NCBI RefSeq assembly: GCF_000424065.1
Contig: NZ_AUJE01000029.1
Span: 1-57,970 of the forward strand
Length of the DNA stretch: 57,970 bases
Direction of reading: 5' to 3'
DNA from: Selenomonas ruminantium subsp. ruminantium ATCC 12561
GTDB lineage: Bacteria; Bacillota; Negativicutes; Selenomonadales; Selenomonadaceae
Position 1 is the first letter of the stretch. Each line of letters opens with the position of its first letter. This document shows, one piece after another, positions 30,328-38,165 of this stretch. The position numbers were made by a program, and so were the translations under genes. The notes under the pieces were generated by a model, which saw nothing but the letters and a program-made list of their open reading frames with translations, was not told the origin of the DNA and did not search any database.

Positions 30328-31268
30328 TCGTTATGCTCCATTTCGTACAGGGCTTCTAGTGACTGCTCATATTCTCGGTTAAAGGATGCTGACTCATCGT
30401 TTTCCTGTTGGCCGGCCGGCAGTTCCTTGGGAGGGTCTTTCTTTACGCTGGCCTGATAGGTTATTATCATGTGCCTGTTATCCAGGTCCTTTTCGTGGCT
30501 GAGAATATGGTCAAGCTGGAATCCCTTGCGCAGGGTGCTTTCCAACAGTGATTGGCTGATTTCGGATGAGTCGGCTTTTATTGTTATCTCTATCTTGGCC
30601 AGGGTGCTGCTGGGGGCAGCCTGCACTGTGTGGCCTTCGTAAAAGGGTTTCCAGTCAGCAGGAACGAGGAAGAAATGTCTGTCATCGTATTTGGTCCTGG
30701 AAAGTTGGTTCAGTGGCGGGACGTCCACCTTATGTTCATTGGGGATGAAGAACATGGTTTTCTGCCTGCCGAGCTGAATTTTTATGGCACCTGCCTTGAA
30801 CATGTCACGGTAGCAGATTTCTGCGGTTTTGGTAGTGGCTTCGGGTGAGTCATCTCCCTGGGTATATTCCTTGGGGAATATCAGGGGGAAATCCCAGAAG
30901 TCTGTGGACTTCAATGGGATGCATGGCAGTTCACTGCGTTTTGCCTTGGTCCAGTCCGGGATTTTTCCGATGAACTGTTCCTCGAAGTCATGACTCTTTA
31001 TGCGGTAATCGTTGGGGTGTTCCTTTATGTAGTTCTGAAGTTCATGTTCAAGGTTTATCCTGCGGGTCTGGCGGGTGAATGTGCTTTTCTGCACCAGATA
31101 TTTCCGAAGCTGGTATCCGTTGTATATTACACGCGCTCCCTTGGACGGGGCTTCTTCTATATGTTCCACACAGTGGGTTATGTTACGGATGATGTAATTG
31201 CGGCTCAGTTTCAGGCGCTCCATCAGGTCGTTGATGGAAATTCCCTGAGCCTTGGGGGGATAATCCAA
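30324..31268 (-). CDS. HTH-containing element protein of unknown function
   Basis: The 314-residue protein starts with a probable helix-turn-helix (about residues 8-35, GISINDLMERLKLSRNYIIR). A basic region, a mixed domain with FFIPNEHKVDVPPL and a charged tail follow. It lies upstream of the 29854 gene and is divergent from the clpP-like operon; its start is 204 bp from ClpP. A DNA-binding regulator or replication accessory protein is possible. No catalytic motif is visible. Confidence 0.65.
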   Translation of the reverse strand: MDYPPKAQGISINDLMERLKLSRNYIIRNITHCVEHIEEAPSKGARVIYNGYQLRKYLVQKSTFTRQTRRINLEHELQNYIKEHPNDYRIKSHDFEEQFIGKIPDWTKAKRSELPCIPLKSTDFWDFPLIFPKEYTQGDDSPEATTKTAEICYRDMFKAGAIKIQLGRQKTMFFIPNEHKVDVPPLNQLSRTKYDDRHFFLVPADWKPFYEGHTVQAAPSSTLAKIEITIKADSSEISQSLLESTLRKGFQLDHILSHEKDLDNRHMIITYQASVKKDPPKELPAGQQENDESASFNREYEQSLEALYEMEHNE

Positions 31269-31384
31269 GTTGATACGCCTCCTATACTTTTATTTAAGTT
31301 TGATTATAACCTAACAGCGCAGCTTAAACAAACAAATTTTATCAAGTTAGGAAAAAAAATATAAAAAAAAAAATAAAAAACCCC

Positions 31385-31413
31385 TTGCAAAATTACGAAA
31401 GTTAAGCTAAGGT
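31385..31413 (+). promoter_or_regulatory. promoter of the clpP-like operon
   Basis: TTGCAA (31385-31390) and TAAGGT (31408-31413) are 17 bp apart, 60 bp before the ClpP start. They follow an extremely A-rich tract (31352-31380) that could act as an UP element. Confidence 0.5.
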
Positions 31414-31472
31414 GAAACAAACAGTAACGAAAAAGGAATTTCATAAGTTTTATTTTGCAGGGGGTAATGTCT

Positions 31473-32057
31473 ATGCAGACAATAATCAAAAGTGTAAATG
31501 GGTATCAGGTGGTTCCAGTGGATGCTTTGCTGAATGCCCACCGCGCTATCTACATCAGCGGGGAAATAAATGATGAGCTTGCCATGAATGTGGTGAAACA
31601 GGTAACGTATCTGGCGCATGAGGATTCCACGGAGCCAATCCGGATGTACATCAATTCCTGCGGCGGGGCAATCGACGCAGGGATGGTCATCTATGATATT
31701 CTGCAAGCGTGCCCAGCACCGATTCAGGTGTACTGCACGGGCAAGGCCTACAGCATGGCAGCGGTTCTGCTCTGTTGCGGTCAGCATGGCCGGTATATTC
31801 TGCCGCATAGCAAGGTAATGATTCACGAGCCGCTGATTTCCACAGGGGTGGGAGGGAAAACCAGTTCAATCCAGACCATTGCGGAAAGCATGATGAAGAC
31901 GAAGGAAGAAATGGTTGCCATCCTGGCAAAGCATACGGGGCAGCCTTTGGAAAAATTGTATGAAGTGACTAAGACGGATACTTTCTTTTCGGCGGATGAG
32001 GCGGTGGCCTTTGGCCTTGCCGATAAGGTGGTTGATTTTGCGGAAATGGTAAAGTGA
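31473..32057 (+). CDS. clpP: ClpP-like serine protease
   Basis: The 194-residue protein is a ClpP homologue with the full triad visible: Ser in GKAYSMAAVLL (near 93), His in SKVMIHEPL (near 118), and Asp in TDTFFSADEAVAFGLAD (near 168). The core INSCGGAIDAGMVIYDILQ is typical. ClpP forms a barrel that degrades unfolded proteins fed by a Clp ATPase; no ClpX or ClpA is nearby, so it would use a chromosomal one. ATG 31473 has CAGGGGGT 8 nt upstream. The coupling-protein gene follows after 9 nt, which suggests an element-borne role. Confidence 0.85.
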   Translation: MQTIIKSVNGYQVVPVDALLNAHRAIYISGEINDELAMNVVKQVTYLAHEDSTEPIRMYINSCGGAIDAGMVIYDILQACPAPIQVYCTGKAYSMAAVLLCCGQHGRYILPHSKVMIHEPLISTGVGGKTSSIQTIAESMMKTKEEMVAILAKHTGQPLEKLYEVTKTDTFFSADEAVAFGLADKVVDFAEMVK

Positions 32058-32066
32058 GGGAATGTC

Positions 32067-33386
32067 ATGAGAAGAAAAATTATCGAGAAACAGGAGTATA
32101 GGGAAGCGTTTGACTGTTATCCCATGGGGATGGACAGCCGAACCTGGTATTCAACGGATTCCCGTGCAACGGGCTGCAACAACAGTTATCTGATTGTTGG
32201 CGGGTCAGGCAGCGGTAAGACTGAGAGCATAGCAAAGCCCATGATTCACGGCACAAATAATGGCAATCTGGTGGTTGTCTGCACCAAAAAGGAAATCATC
32301 CATTATGCCGTAAATGACCTGAAGGAAAAGGGCTACCGCACGATGCTGCTTAATTTCGTTGAGCCGGAAAAATCACCCTTTGGCTATGACCCGCTGTTCT
32401 ATTGTCAAAAATCTTCAGATGTCCATGACCTGGCACATACGCTTATGCAGGCGACCAATCACAAGGAGGAGGAGAAAGACCCGTTTTGGTCAAATTCAGC
32501 AGAGAATCTGCTGGCGGCAATTATGGATGTTGTACGTACGGGGAGCTATGAAAAAGGTAAGTCAATGGATAAGGCCCTGTACCTGCTGGATTACCTGTTC
32601 TATACCGGCAAGGGGGAATGGAACTTTATCGAAGGACTGGATACTGATGAGGAAATAGCAGAAAAAAAGAAACGTTATCCTTTGCATATATTGATGGAGA
32701 AGACCGTCCCAAAGAAGAGGCGATGGAATATTGTGTGGGAGACCTTTATCAATCTTCCGGAGCAAACCGGCACATGTGTGGCAGCTTCGACCCAGGAACC
32801 GCTGAACAAGGTATTTACGGAGGAAATACGCACCTTGCTCAAAAATGAAAACAGGTTTAACTTTTCAGAACTGCTTCAGCCTAAGACAGCGGTTATTGTA
32901 TATGTGTCGCCGGTCAACAGGGCCAATCATGCCTTTGTCAGCATATTTTATCAGCAGCTGTTCAAGAACCTCTTTGAGCTTGCAGAGAAGCGGGAGAGCG
33001 GGAAGCTTCCGTATCCTGTGCAGGTTATCTGTGATGACTTTGCCACGGGCTGCAAGGTGCCTGAGTTTCAGGAGCTTATATCCATCTTCCGTGAAAAACG
33101 TATCGGGGTGACGCTGCTGATTCAGTCGGAAAGCCAGCTGGCGGCCATGTATGGGGCGAAAAATGCAATAACCATTATCAATAACTGTGATACCTATGTT
33201 TATCTGGGTGGTATGGACCTAAAGACCAGTGAAAACATAAGCAAAAGACTGAATATCCCCCTCCATGAAGTATTGAATATGCCCATTGGGAAGGAATATG
33301 TTTTCCGCCGCGGGCAGGAGCCGATAAAAACGGAGCGGTACAGCCTGCAGGAAAGTCTGCAGAAGAAAAATATCAGCCGGATGTAA
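32067..33386 (+). CDS. TraG/VirD4-like type IV coupling ATPase
   Basis: The 439-residue protein has the coupling-protein core: Walker A in LIVGGSGSGKTESIAKPMI near residues 42-60, VVVCTKKEII, KDPFWSNSAENLLAA near 138, Walker B-like VQVICDDFATGCKVPEF near 318, and LLIQSESQLAAMYG near 345. Such ATPases deliver the relaxase-bound strand to the secretion channel. The N-terminal membrane helices of VirD4 are absent, so it would act as a soluble or recruited form (TraG-like short type). It is 9 nt behind clpP in one operon. Confidence 0.85.
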   Translation: MRRKIIEKQEYREAFDCYPMGMDSRTWYSTDSRATGCNNSYLIVGGSGSGKTESIAKPMIHGTNNGNLVVVCTKKEIIHYAVNDLKEKGYRTMLLNFVEPEKSPFGYDPLFYCQKSSDVHDLAHTLMQATNHKEEEKDPFWSNSAENLLAAIMDVVRTGSYEKGKSMDKALYLLDYLFYTGKGEWNFIEGLDTDEEIAEKKKRYPLHILMEKTVPKKRRWNIVWETFINLPEQTGTCVAASTQEPLNKVFTEEIRTLLKNENRFNFSELLQPKTAVIVYVSPVNRANHAFVSIFYQQLFKNLFELAEKRESGKLPYPVQVICDDFATGCKVPEFQELISIFREKRIGVTLLIQSESQLAAMYGAKNAITIINNCDTYVYLGGMDLKTSENISKRLNIPLHEVLNMPIGKEYVFRRGQEPIKTERYSLQESLQKKNISRM

Positions 33387-33412
33387 TTGAGTGAAAGGAA
33401 CAGGTGAGAAAT

Positions 33413-33628
33413 ATGCTTACGGAAAAGGACAGGAAATGGGCACGTGCCTGGAAGAAAACTCCAGTCCAGATTGAGGAGATGCGCCGGGAATTGCACCGCG
33501 AGGAGGAAAGATACGGACGCTTGTTTTATGGGAAGAAGAATATTGATGATTTTGATGAAGATGAAGTGAAGTTCTATTATATGGGACTGCAAAATTTGCT
33601 TGTCGATTTGCGTATGTATGGAGGCTGA
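33413..33628 (+). CDS. small charged protein
   Basis: The 71-residue protein is full of charged residues (KKTPVQIEEMRRELHREEER) and ends LQNLLVDLRMYGG. I start it at ATG 33413, which has AGGTGAG upstream. It lies 26 nt behind the coupling-protein gene and is probably its co-transcribed helper. No family is recognised. Confidence 0.55.
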   Translation: MLTEKDRKWARAWKKTPVQIEEMRRELHREEERYGRLFYGKKNIDDFDEDEVKFYYMGLQNLLVDLRMYGG

Positions 33629-33670
33629 CGGTAGGCCGTTTCCTTATGAATGGGGAGGAGTGTAGAGAAA

Positions 33671-34891
33671 ATGAGTATGCTAAGGTTCTTTCAGGAAAAG
33701 AAAAACAAGCTGAATATGTTCTTTCTGAAATTCCTTAACAGCAGGTCGGATAAGTATATTTTAAAGGGCGCTATGGCTTTAAGTGCTTGCTATAACTCGG
33801 AGATAAATGCAAATGATATTGAATTGGAGTCAGAAGAGCGGGAAGCCATTGAAAAAATATGCAATGATTTTGCGAAAAAATATCGTTTCAGGGTGATGAA
33901 AATTGATGGGAGATGTTCCGGTGCAGAATGTTATTATGTATTTCATGAAGACTATGGCACGCTTAATATATTCGTGGAAAAGCCTGTGGCATCTTTACGG
34001 GGAAAATTCAAGCGAAAAGTAAATGGCATCATGACCTATGATGTAAATGTGATATTTAATGACCTGATGAAGGAGTTCAACAGTTATCGATTTATAAACA
34101 GGAGTACCTATCCCAAAATGAGGGAATCCCTGGCAGATATTTTGTTTATCTATAAAAAATACAAACAGGATTTATGGGGCAATAGTTTGAGGGGGATAGA
34201 AGAGTCTATGGCCTATAAGGGCGTATCGAAAATAGATTTTTTCCTAAAATGTGGAATGGATGAAAGAAATAGGACAGAGGTTAAATTCATCAATAGGCTG
34301 TGCGGCGAAGTGAGATGGCTGTTTCGGGATTTGGGAATGGGGTATGAGACGGAAACTGACGAGAATATGCTTTGCTTGATGAATATTAAGGAAAGTGGTA
34401 ATACGGTGTCCTTTGTGGGTTACCCCGAGGGCAAAAACAAGGGAAAGTTTCATATGATTATGGAAAGGGGAACAGGTGAAGTCCTGAAGCTGGATGTGCC
34501 TAAGTCAAATTATACGGCCATGGCCCGAAAGAAAATGGCGGACATAATTAAGCGGGGGAGAATATCCAATGAGGCCGAGATGTTCTGCTGGGAAAAGGAC
34601 TTGGATTGGTATACGGGAAAATCCGGCGACAACCAATATGAAATCCATTGGGTAAAGACCGTGGGTGGCCTTATGGGCAAGCCATATCTGGATAAGTATC
34701 ATGGTACGTTCAACAGCCTGAAGGAGGCGCAGCTGTCGGTGAGGGACTGGTGGCTGAAGAATAATTTTTCACCGCCCTATGTGCGGCAATGCGTTACGGA
34801 TGATGGTAATGTCTGGCTGGACTATGGGCAGCACACTGCCTTTTATGTGTTTAAGCAGATGTGGGCGCATGGTTACGAAGGGTTACAGTAA
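33671..34891 (+). CDS. large hypothetical protein with a nucleotidyltransferase-like start
   Basis: The 406-residue protein begins with a segment like the AbiEii nucleotidyltransferase fold: YILKGAMALSACYN (about 30-43) followed by NDIELES. A two-thirds-length helical domain follows, and the C-terminus contains KPYLDKYHGTFNSLKEAQLS and a Trp-rich end. The catalytic pair of true AbiEii (Gly-Gly/Ser and D-x-D) is changed to KGAMAL and D-I-E, so activity is doubtful. ATG 33671 has GGGGAGGAG 10 nt upstream. The call is tentative. Confidence 0.5.
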   Translation: MSMLRFFQEKKNKLNMFFLKFLNSRSDKYILKGAMALSACYNSEINANDIELESEEREAIEKICNDFAKKYRFRVMKIDGRCSGAECYYVFHEDYGTLNIFVEKPVASLRGKFKRKVNGIMTYDVNVIFNDLMKEFNSYRFINRSTYPKMRESLADILFIYKKYKQDLWGNSLRGIEESMAYKGVSKIDFFLKCGMDERNRTEVKFINRLCGEVRWLFRDLGMGYETETDENMLCLMNIKESGNTVSFVGYPEGKNKGKFHMIMERGTGEVLKLDVPKSNYTAMARKKMADIIKRGRISNEAEMFCWEKDLDWYTGKSGDNQYEIHWVKTVGGLMGKPYLDKYHGTFNSLKEAQLSVRDWWLKNNFSPPYVRQCVTDDGNVWLDYGQHTAFYVFKQMWAHGYEGLQ

Positions 34892-34917
34892 CATGGAAAA
34901 TAAGGAGATGATACTTC

Positions 34918-35037
34918 GTGGAAAATAAAAAAATTATTTATCCTGAATTTTGCCCGAATGCTGATAATAGTACCCACGCTGATGGGCGCGTGTCCTGCGC
35001 AGACCTGCTGAGTGGGGAAATATATCAGTCCGATTAA
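34918..35037 (+). CDS. 39-codon micro-ORF
   Basis: The GTG start has AAGGAG 10 nt upstream. The product (ENKKIIYPEFCPNADNSTHA) has two cysteines and no known motif. It fills the gap between two genes of the run 33.4-37.4 kb in the same direction, so it may be a real tiny protein. Confidence 0.4.
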   Translation: MENKKIIYPEFCPNADNSTHADGRVSCADLLSGEIYQSD

Positions 35038-35057
35038 GGAGTGGGGAGGTCAAATAT

Positions 35058-35495
35058 ATGAAAGGTGTTCCGGATATTATGATGGACAGTCATTGTGAAA
35101 ATATAGGGGTACTATTTGACTGTGGAATCAATGAGTTAGGGGTGAGTCCTGAGACAATGACATATTACTTTATAAGGAGCGGAGCAGCAAAATTAATGAG
35201 TACTTGGCATCCGCGTTTATCTGCCGGAATGGATTGCATGGAGTTTTTGGAGTGGTGTCTGGAACGTAATGGATTAAATCCTCCCAATATATTAGCGTCT
35301 GGGGGAATTTCGACAAGGCCGGAATATTGGGCCGGGTATATGATGGCGGAATATCAATGGTTTTACGAGCACAGTTTTATGGAAATCCTGGATAAAGTTC
35401 CTTTCGTGAAGATTGTAGAATCATATCATCCGCTTCATGAGGCACCGGAGGAAAAGTTTTATGAAGCCATGGAGCATTGGATGGGCAAAATTTAA
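35058..35495 (+). CDS. hypothetical protein, EYWAGYMMAEYQW family
   Basis: The 145-residue protein starts after a GGAGGT site. It contains CMEFLEWCLERNGL, then EYWAGYMMAEYQWFYEHSFM and LHEAPEEKFYEAM. The stretch with WAG and YQW recalls a family of unnamed proteins in gut Firmicutes accessory regions that occurs beside toxin-like genes. I cannot name a function. No membrane segment is present. Confidence 0.6.
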   Translation: MKGVPDIMMDSHCENIGVLFDCGINELGVSPETMTYYFIRSGAAKLMSTWHPRLSAGMDCMEFLEWCLERNGLNPPNILASGGISTRPEYWAGYMMAEYQWFYEHSFMEILDKVPFVKIVESYHPLHEAPEEKFYEAMEHWMGKI

Positions 35496-35518
35496 TAAGG
35501 GAAAAGAGGAGGAATGAT

Positions 35519-35665
35519 ATGGTGACTGTAACCTTGAAGTTCAATGAAGAGAAGTTAAAGAACCGAGGCAGGACAGTAGATGAAATGCTGGAACCGATAA
35601 GAAAAACGCTGGCACATTTTCATATTGAGGAAATTGAGCAGGGCGGAACTTATTTCCTACAATAA
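35519..35665 (+). CDS. small hypothetical protein
   Basis: The 48-residue protein (LKFNEEKLKNRGRTVDEMLE) starts at ATG 35519 behind GAGGAGG. It looks like a small beta-alpha-beta unit ending GGTYFLQ. It lies between two same-strand genes at spacings of 23 and 21 nt. Its size and layout would suit an antitoxin or adaptor for a neighbour, without direct evidence. Confidence 0.5.
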   Translation: MVTVTLKFNEEKLKNRGRTVDEMLEPIRKTLAHFHIEEIEQGGTYFLQ

Positions 35666-35686
35666 GGAGCATAGGAGAAACTACAG

Positions 35687-35974
35687 ATGATAAATCCTTT
35701 TTTGGAGTTTGGGGATGGAACAAAGGTTGTCTGTTCTGCCCCAATAGAAATTGATGGCAGAATGTGTGTGCGTGTCCTGTTTGAACGGTGGAGCGCCGAG
35801 CGCAACGATTATGACCGTATGGAGTGCCTGCTGCCGGACGGCGAGATGACGGGGGTTAAAGGTTTTACCCGGGAGGAAGTCCGCTATCATCATGGGAAGA
35901 TGATTCAGATGCAGGACAATATTCTGGAGTGGTCGAAGGAAGATGCAGAAGAGAGGCGTGATGAGGATGAGTGA
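35687..35974 (+). CDS. hypothetical protein upstream of kptA
   Basis: The 95-residue protein has a beta-rich first half (VVCSAPIEIDGRMCVRVLFE) and an acidic helical tail. It overlaps the kptA start (35961), so translation is coupled. No known motif is present. Confidence 0.6.
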   Translation: MINPFLEFGDGTKVVCSAPIEIDGRMCVRVLFERWSAERNDYDRMECLLPDGEMTGVKGFTREEVRYHHGKMIQMQDNILEWSKEDAEERRDEDE

Positions 35975-36533
35975 GAAAAAACTGTCAGCTGCAGAGGTAA
36001 AGATAAGCAGACGTATGGCCTATATTTTGCGCCACAGTCCGGAGTCGGCAGGCGTGGCTATGGATGAACATGGCTGGGTGGACACGGATGCACTGATGAA
36101 AACGCTGTGCAGTCAGGGTTATTCTGTGGATTCAGAATGCCTTGACCGCATGGTGTACTGTAATGGAAAAAAACGGTTTATTTATAATGACGATAAGACT
36201 AAAATCAGGGCCTGTCACGGGCATACGGTGAAGGTGGATGTGGAGCTGAAGGCTGCAAGACCGCCGAAGTTTTTGTACCATGGAACGGTGGGAGAGAATA
36301 CTGATGCTATTGCAGCGGAGGGGCTGCTGCCCATGAAAAGGTTATATGTCCATTTGTCTGCTGATGTGGAAACCGCACGGCAGGTTGCCGGGAGGAGGAA
36401 GTCATCCGTCGGATATGTCATATACCGTGTCAGGACGGAGGACATGATGAAGGATGGCCATACCTTCTGGCAGGTGGAAAACGGGATATGGCTTGCAAAG
36501 GCTGTACCGCCGGGCTATCTGGACATTTTGTAA
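35961..36533 (+). CDS. kptA: RNA 2'-phosphotransferase (KptA/Tpt1)
   Basis: The 190-residue protein has the KptA/Tpt1 signature in full: SRRMAYILRHSPESAG near residue 14, the winged-helix part HGWVDTDALM near 34, and RACHGHTVKVD near 82 (usually R-A-x-Q-G-H-S). YHGTVGENTDAIAAEGLLPM is near 106, and VHLSADVETARQVAGRRK near 128. The enzyme moves the 2'-phosphate of RNA to NAD, giving ADP-ribose 1'',2''-cyclic phosphate. Bacteria lack tRNA splicing that leaves such phosphates, so its real substrate is open. Gln in R-A-x-Q is replaced by Cys-His. Confidence 0.9.
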   Translation: MRMSEKKLSAAEVKISRRMAYILRHSPESAGVAMDEHGWVDTDALMKTLCSQGYSVDSECLDRMVYCNGKKRFIYNDDKTKIRACHGHTVKVDVELKAARPPKFLYHGTVGENTDAIAAEGLLPMKRLYVHLSADVETARQVAGRRKSSVGYVIYRVRTEDMMKDGHTFWQVENGIWLAKAVPPGYLDIL

Positions 36534-36654
36534 TATTTTTTGGACTGGAAACAGTCCCGATGAGGGAGCATCGTTAAAAGTTGTGCTGTGGGTGGAGCAG
36601 GGTAAATTCCATTTTACGATATGGCTTTCGTGTCGTGCCGTGCTGTGTGGCTAA

Positions 36655-36912
36655 ATGGCAGCAGTCCAGCCGGGGGACTATAAGGGCAAGCCAAGGGTAG
36701 TGGCAGGTCATACCCCTGTGCAGTATATGGATGGGGATTGCAGAACGCCGCTGCTGCTGCCGAACAATATCCTGCTGGTGGATACGGGGACGGCGCTTGG
36801 CTGCGAGCTGTCTGCTGTCAATGTCCTGGATTTGACCTATATACAGAGCGGGGCTGAGTCTGTGGAATGGAAGCCCGTGGAAAAGCTGAGGGAGGTGCGT
36901 ATGCAATGGTGA
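36655..36912 (+). pseudogene. C-terminal fragment of a calcineurin-like metallophosphatase
   Basis: The 85-codon frame reads VVAGHTPVQYMDGD, PNNILLVDTGTALGCELSAV and LDLTYIQS. This is the end of PP1/PrpE-like metallophosphatases, including the last metal-binding His of GHTP. The D-x-H and GNHD motifs are absent. No ribosome binding site precedes its ATG, and the 120 bp upstream hold no matching frame. It is a truncated remnant left between live genes. Confidence 0.65.
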
Positions 36913-37229
36913 TGAGCGATGAGGAAATTTTGGCAAAAAACTATGGCCCCTGGGGGAATATGCGGAAAAAATTTTTGCATGAATACCGTCAAGCGGAATG
37001 GGGATTGCTGCAGGATGCGGGGAGACTGGATTCCTATCTTAAAAAAGTAAATGATGATTATACGGCAAAGACAGAAGACCTGATGGCAGCTGAGCTGGAA
37101 AGGCTTGGGGTAAATGAGGACCTGAAAAGCCGTGATGTTATGGCATGGGTTCAACGGTATGGGCAGGCAAGGGGAAACGTGCGGGAGACTTTGCAGAAGG
37201 AGCTGGAGAAAGAGAATGGTAACATTTAA
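36906..37229 (+). CDS. TnpV-like protein
   Basis: The 107-residue protein starts at ATG 36906 inside the end of the phosphatase remnant. It matches the TnpV pattern: NYGPWGNMRKKFLHEYRQAE, LLQDAGRLDSYLKKVNDDY, an acidic helix, and LKSRDVMAWVQRYGQARG. TnpV proteins are carried by Firmicutes transposons and ICEs without known activity. It aligns gap-free with the nested gene at 3035-3475. It overlaps the next gene by 14 nt. Confidence 0.7.
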   Translation: MVMSDEEILAKNYGPWGNMRKKFLHEYRQAEWGLLQDAGRLDSYLKKVNDDYTAKTEDLMAAELERLGVNEDLKSRDVMAWVQRYGQARGNVRETLQKELEKENGNI

Positions 37230-37413
37230 ACTGATGGAGGTAAATGGCAATATTGCGGTTTACCATTATTGGGTGGAGAATAATGAGAAGGAAAATCCGG
37301 ACGATTATGGGACGCTGGCATTTGACATGGAGACAAAGAACAGTGAAACGCCGGAAGTGGCACCTGGGGACTGCTGGAATACGTTGACGGTCGAAGACCT
37401 GATGAAGTTTTGA
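37216..37413 (+). CDS. small hypothetical protein
   Basis: The 65-residue protein (FKLMEVNGNIAVYHYWVENN) starts at ATG 37216 with GAGAAAGAGA upstream and overlaps the TnpV-like gene. It appears to be beta-rich in the first half and ends VEDLMKF. It is the last of the tightly packed small genes before the PIN-like gene. No family is known to me. Confidence 0.5.
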   Translation: MVTFKLMEVNGNIAVYHYWVENNEKENPDDYGTLAFDMETKNSETPEVAPGDCWNTLTVEDLMKF

Positions 37414-37422
37414 GGTGATAGC

Positions 37423-37818
37423 ATGCACTTTTTAATCGACTTGGAGAATGTTCATAGCGAAGGCTTAAAGGGATGCAGATTTCTGAAGCAATATGACACC
37501 ATAGAATTTTTTTATTCGGAAAACGTGAGGAAAATTGATGCCTATCGGTTGGAGCAGGTTGAACAGTCTGGCTGTAATGTTAAATTCTATAAATTAAAAA
37601 GTCCGGGGAAAAATGCCTTGGATTTCTATATCGTCAGTCGATTGGGACAGTTGACAGCGGAAAATAAGGATGCGGAAATAGCAATAATATCCAAAGACAA
37701 CGGTTTCCAAAGTTGTATTGAATACTATGACGAATTCAGTGACAAAACCTATCCGGTTATTCTTGCTAGTGATATGAGAAGCGCCATTACGCGGACAAAG
37801 AATCCAGTCTGTAAGTAG
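37423..37818 (+). CDS. PIN/NYN-like RNase, N-terminal part
   Basis: The 131-residue product has the PIN-like core. HFLIDLENVHSEGL starts the first strand (D6 and E8/N9), QYDTIEFFYSENV follows, ALDFYIVSRLGQL provides an inner Asp, and AIISKDNGFQSCIEYY is the NYN-type last acid. Such domains cut single-stranded RNA with Mg2+. The frame ends at TAG 37816-37818 and goes on uninterrupted to 38103, so the full protein may have about 226 residues. It lies just upstream of the helicase-PIWI-like pair. Confidence 0.7.
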   Translation: MHFLIDLENVHSEGLKGCRFLKQYDTIEFFYSENVRKIDAYRLEQVEQSGCNVKFYKLKSPGKNALDFYIVSRLGQLTAENKDAEIAIISKDNGFQSCIEYYDEFSDKTYPVILASDMRSAITRTKNPVCK

Positions 37819-38103
37819 CGAAGACAGGAATTGGCCCAATCGCCCGAACTGGAAGATTTGGAAATGTTTAAGGAGAGAATTGGCCAAAGGCAGAACCTTC
37901 TGGAGAAAAAAATAGCCGATATGGTGTCCGGGACGAAATACGCTTCTCGCGCAGAGGAAATCTACGGGCTTATAGATTCGGCCAGCACATCAAGAAGGCA
38001 TATCTATTTAGGAATGTTGCGGTTGTTCGGGCGTGAGGATGGACTTGGTTTGTACCACATGCTCAAAAAGGGGAGTTTTGCTATACCGGCAATAAATGAG
38101 TAG
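37819..38103 (+). CDS. C-terminal part of the PIN-like protein, behind an in-frame amber
   Basis: The same reading frame as 37423-37818 continues after TAG with RRQELAQSPELEDLEMFKER and a helical domain to GSFAIPAINE. It could start alone at TTG 37831 (90 residues), but no ribosome binding site is seen. Readthrough, a nonsense mutation or a sequencing error are the options. The region DSASTSRRHIYLGMLRLFG looks folded, so decay, if any, is recent. Confidence 0.5.
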   Translation, partial: RRQELAQSPELEDLEMFKERIGQRQNLLEKKIADMVSGTKYASRAEEIYGLIDSASTSRRHIYLGMLRLFGREDGLGLYHMLKKGSFAIPAINE

Positions 38104-38165
38104 TGAAAAGGAAAGATATATATGAATACTTATCAGGCTATTGATTAGGTTTTGGAGGATTAATT

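Noticed and set aside
31304-31489. Minus-strand frame in the A-rich tract before clpP
   Set aside because: Its Phe-rich product comes from the A-tract of the promoter region and has no protein-like features.
36454-36654. Frame overlapping the kptA end as an independent gene
   Set aside because: It lies mostly in the shadow of kptA, has no ribosome binding site and its product looks random.
21541-37818. Genome-wide amber recoding
   Set aside because: Only two in-frame TAG codons interrupt genes, while TAG serves as a normal stop for others (for example at 9715 and 45060).
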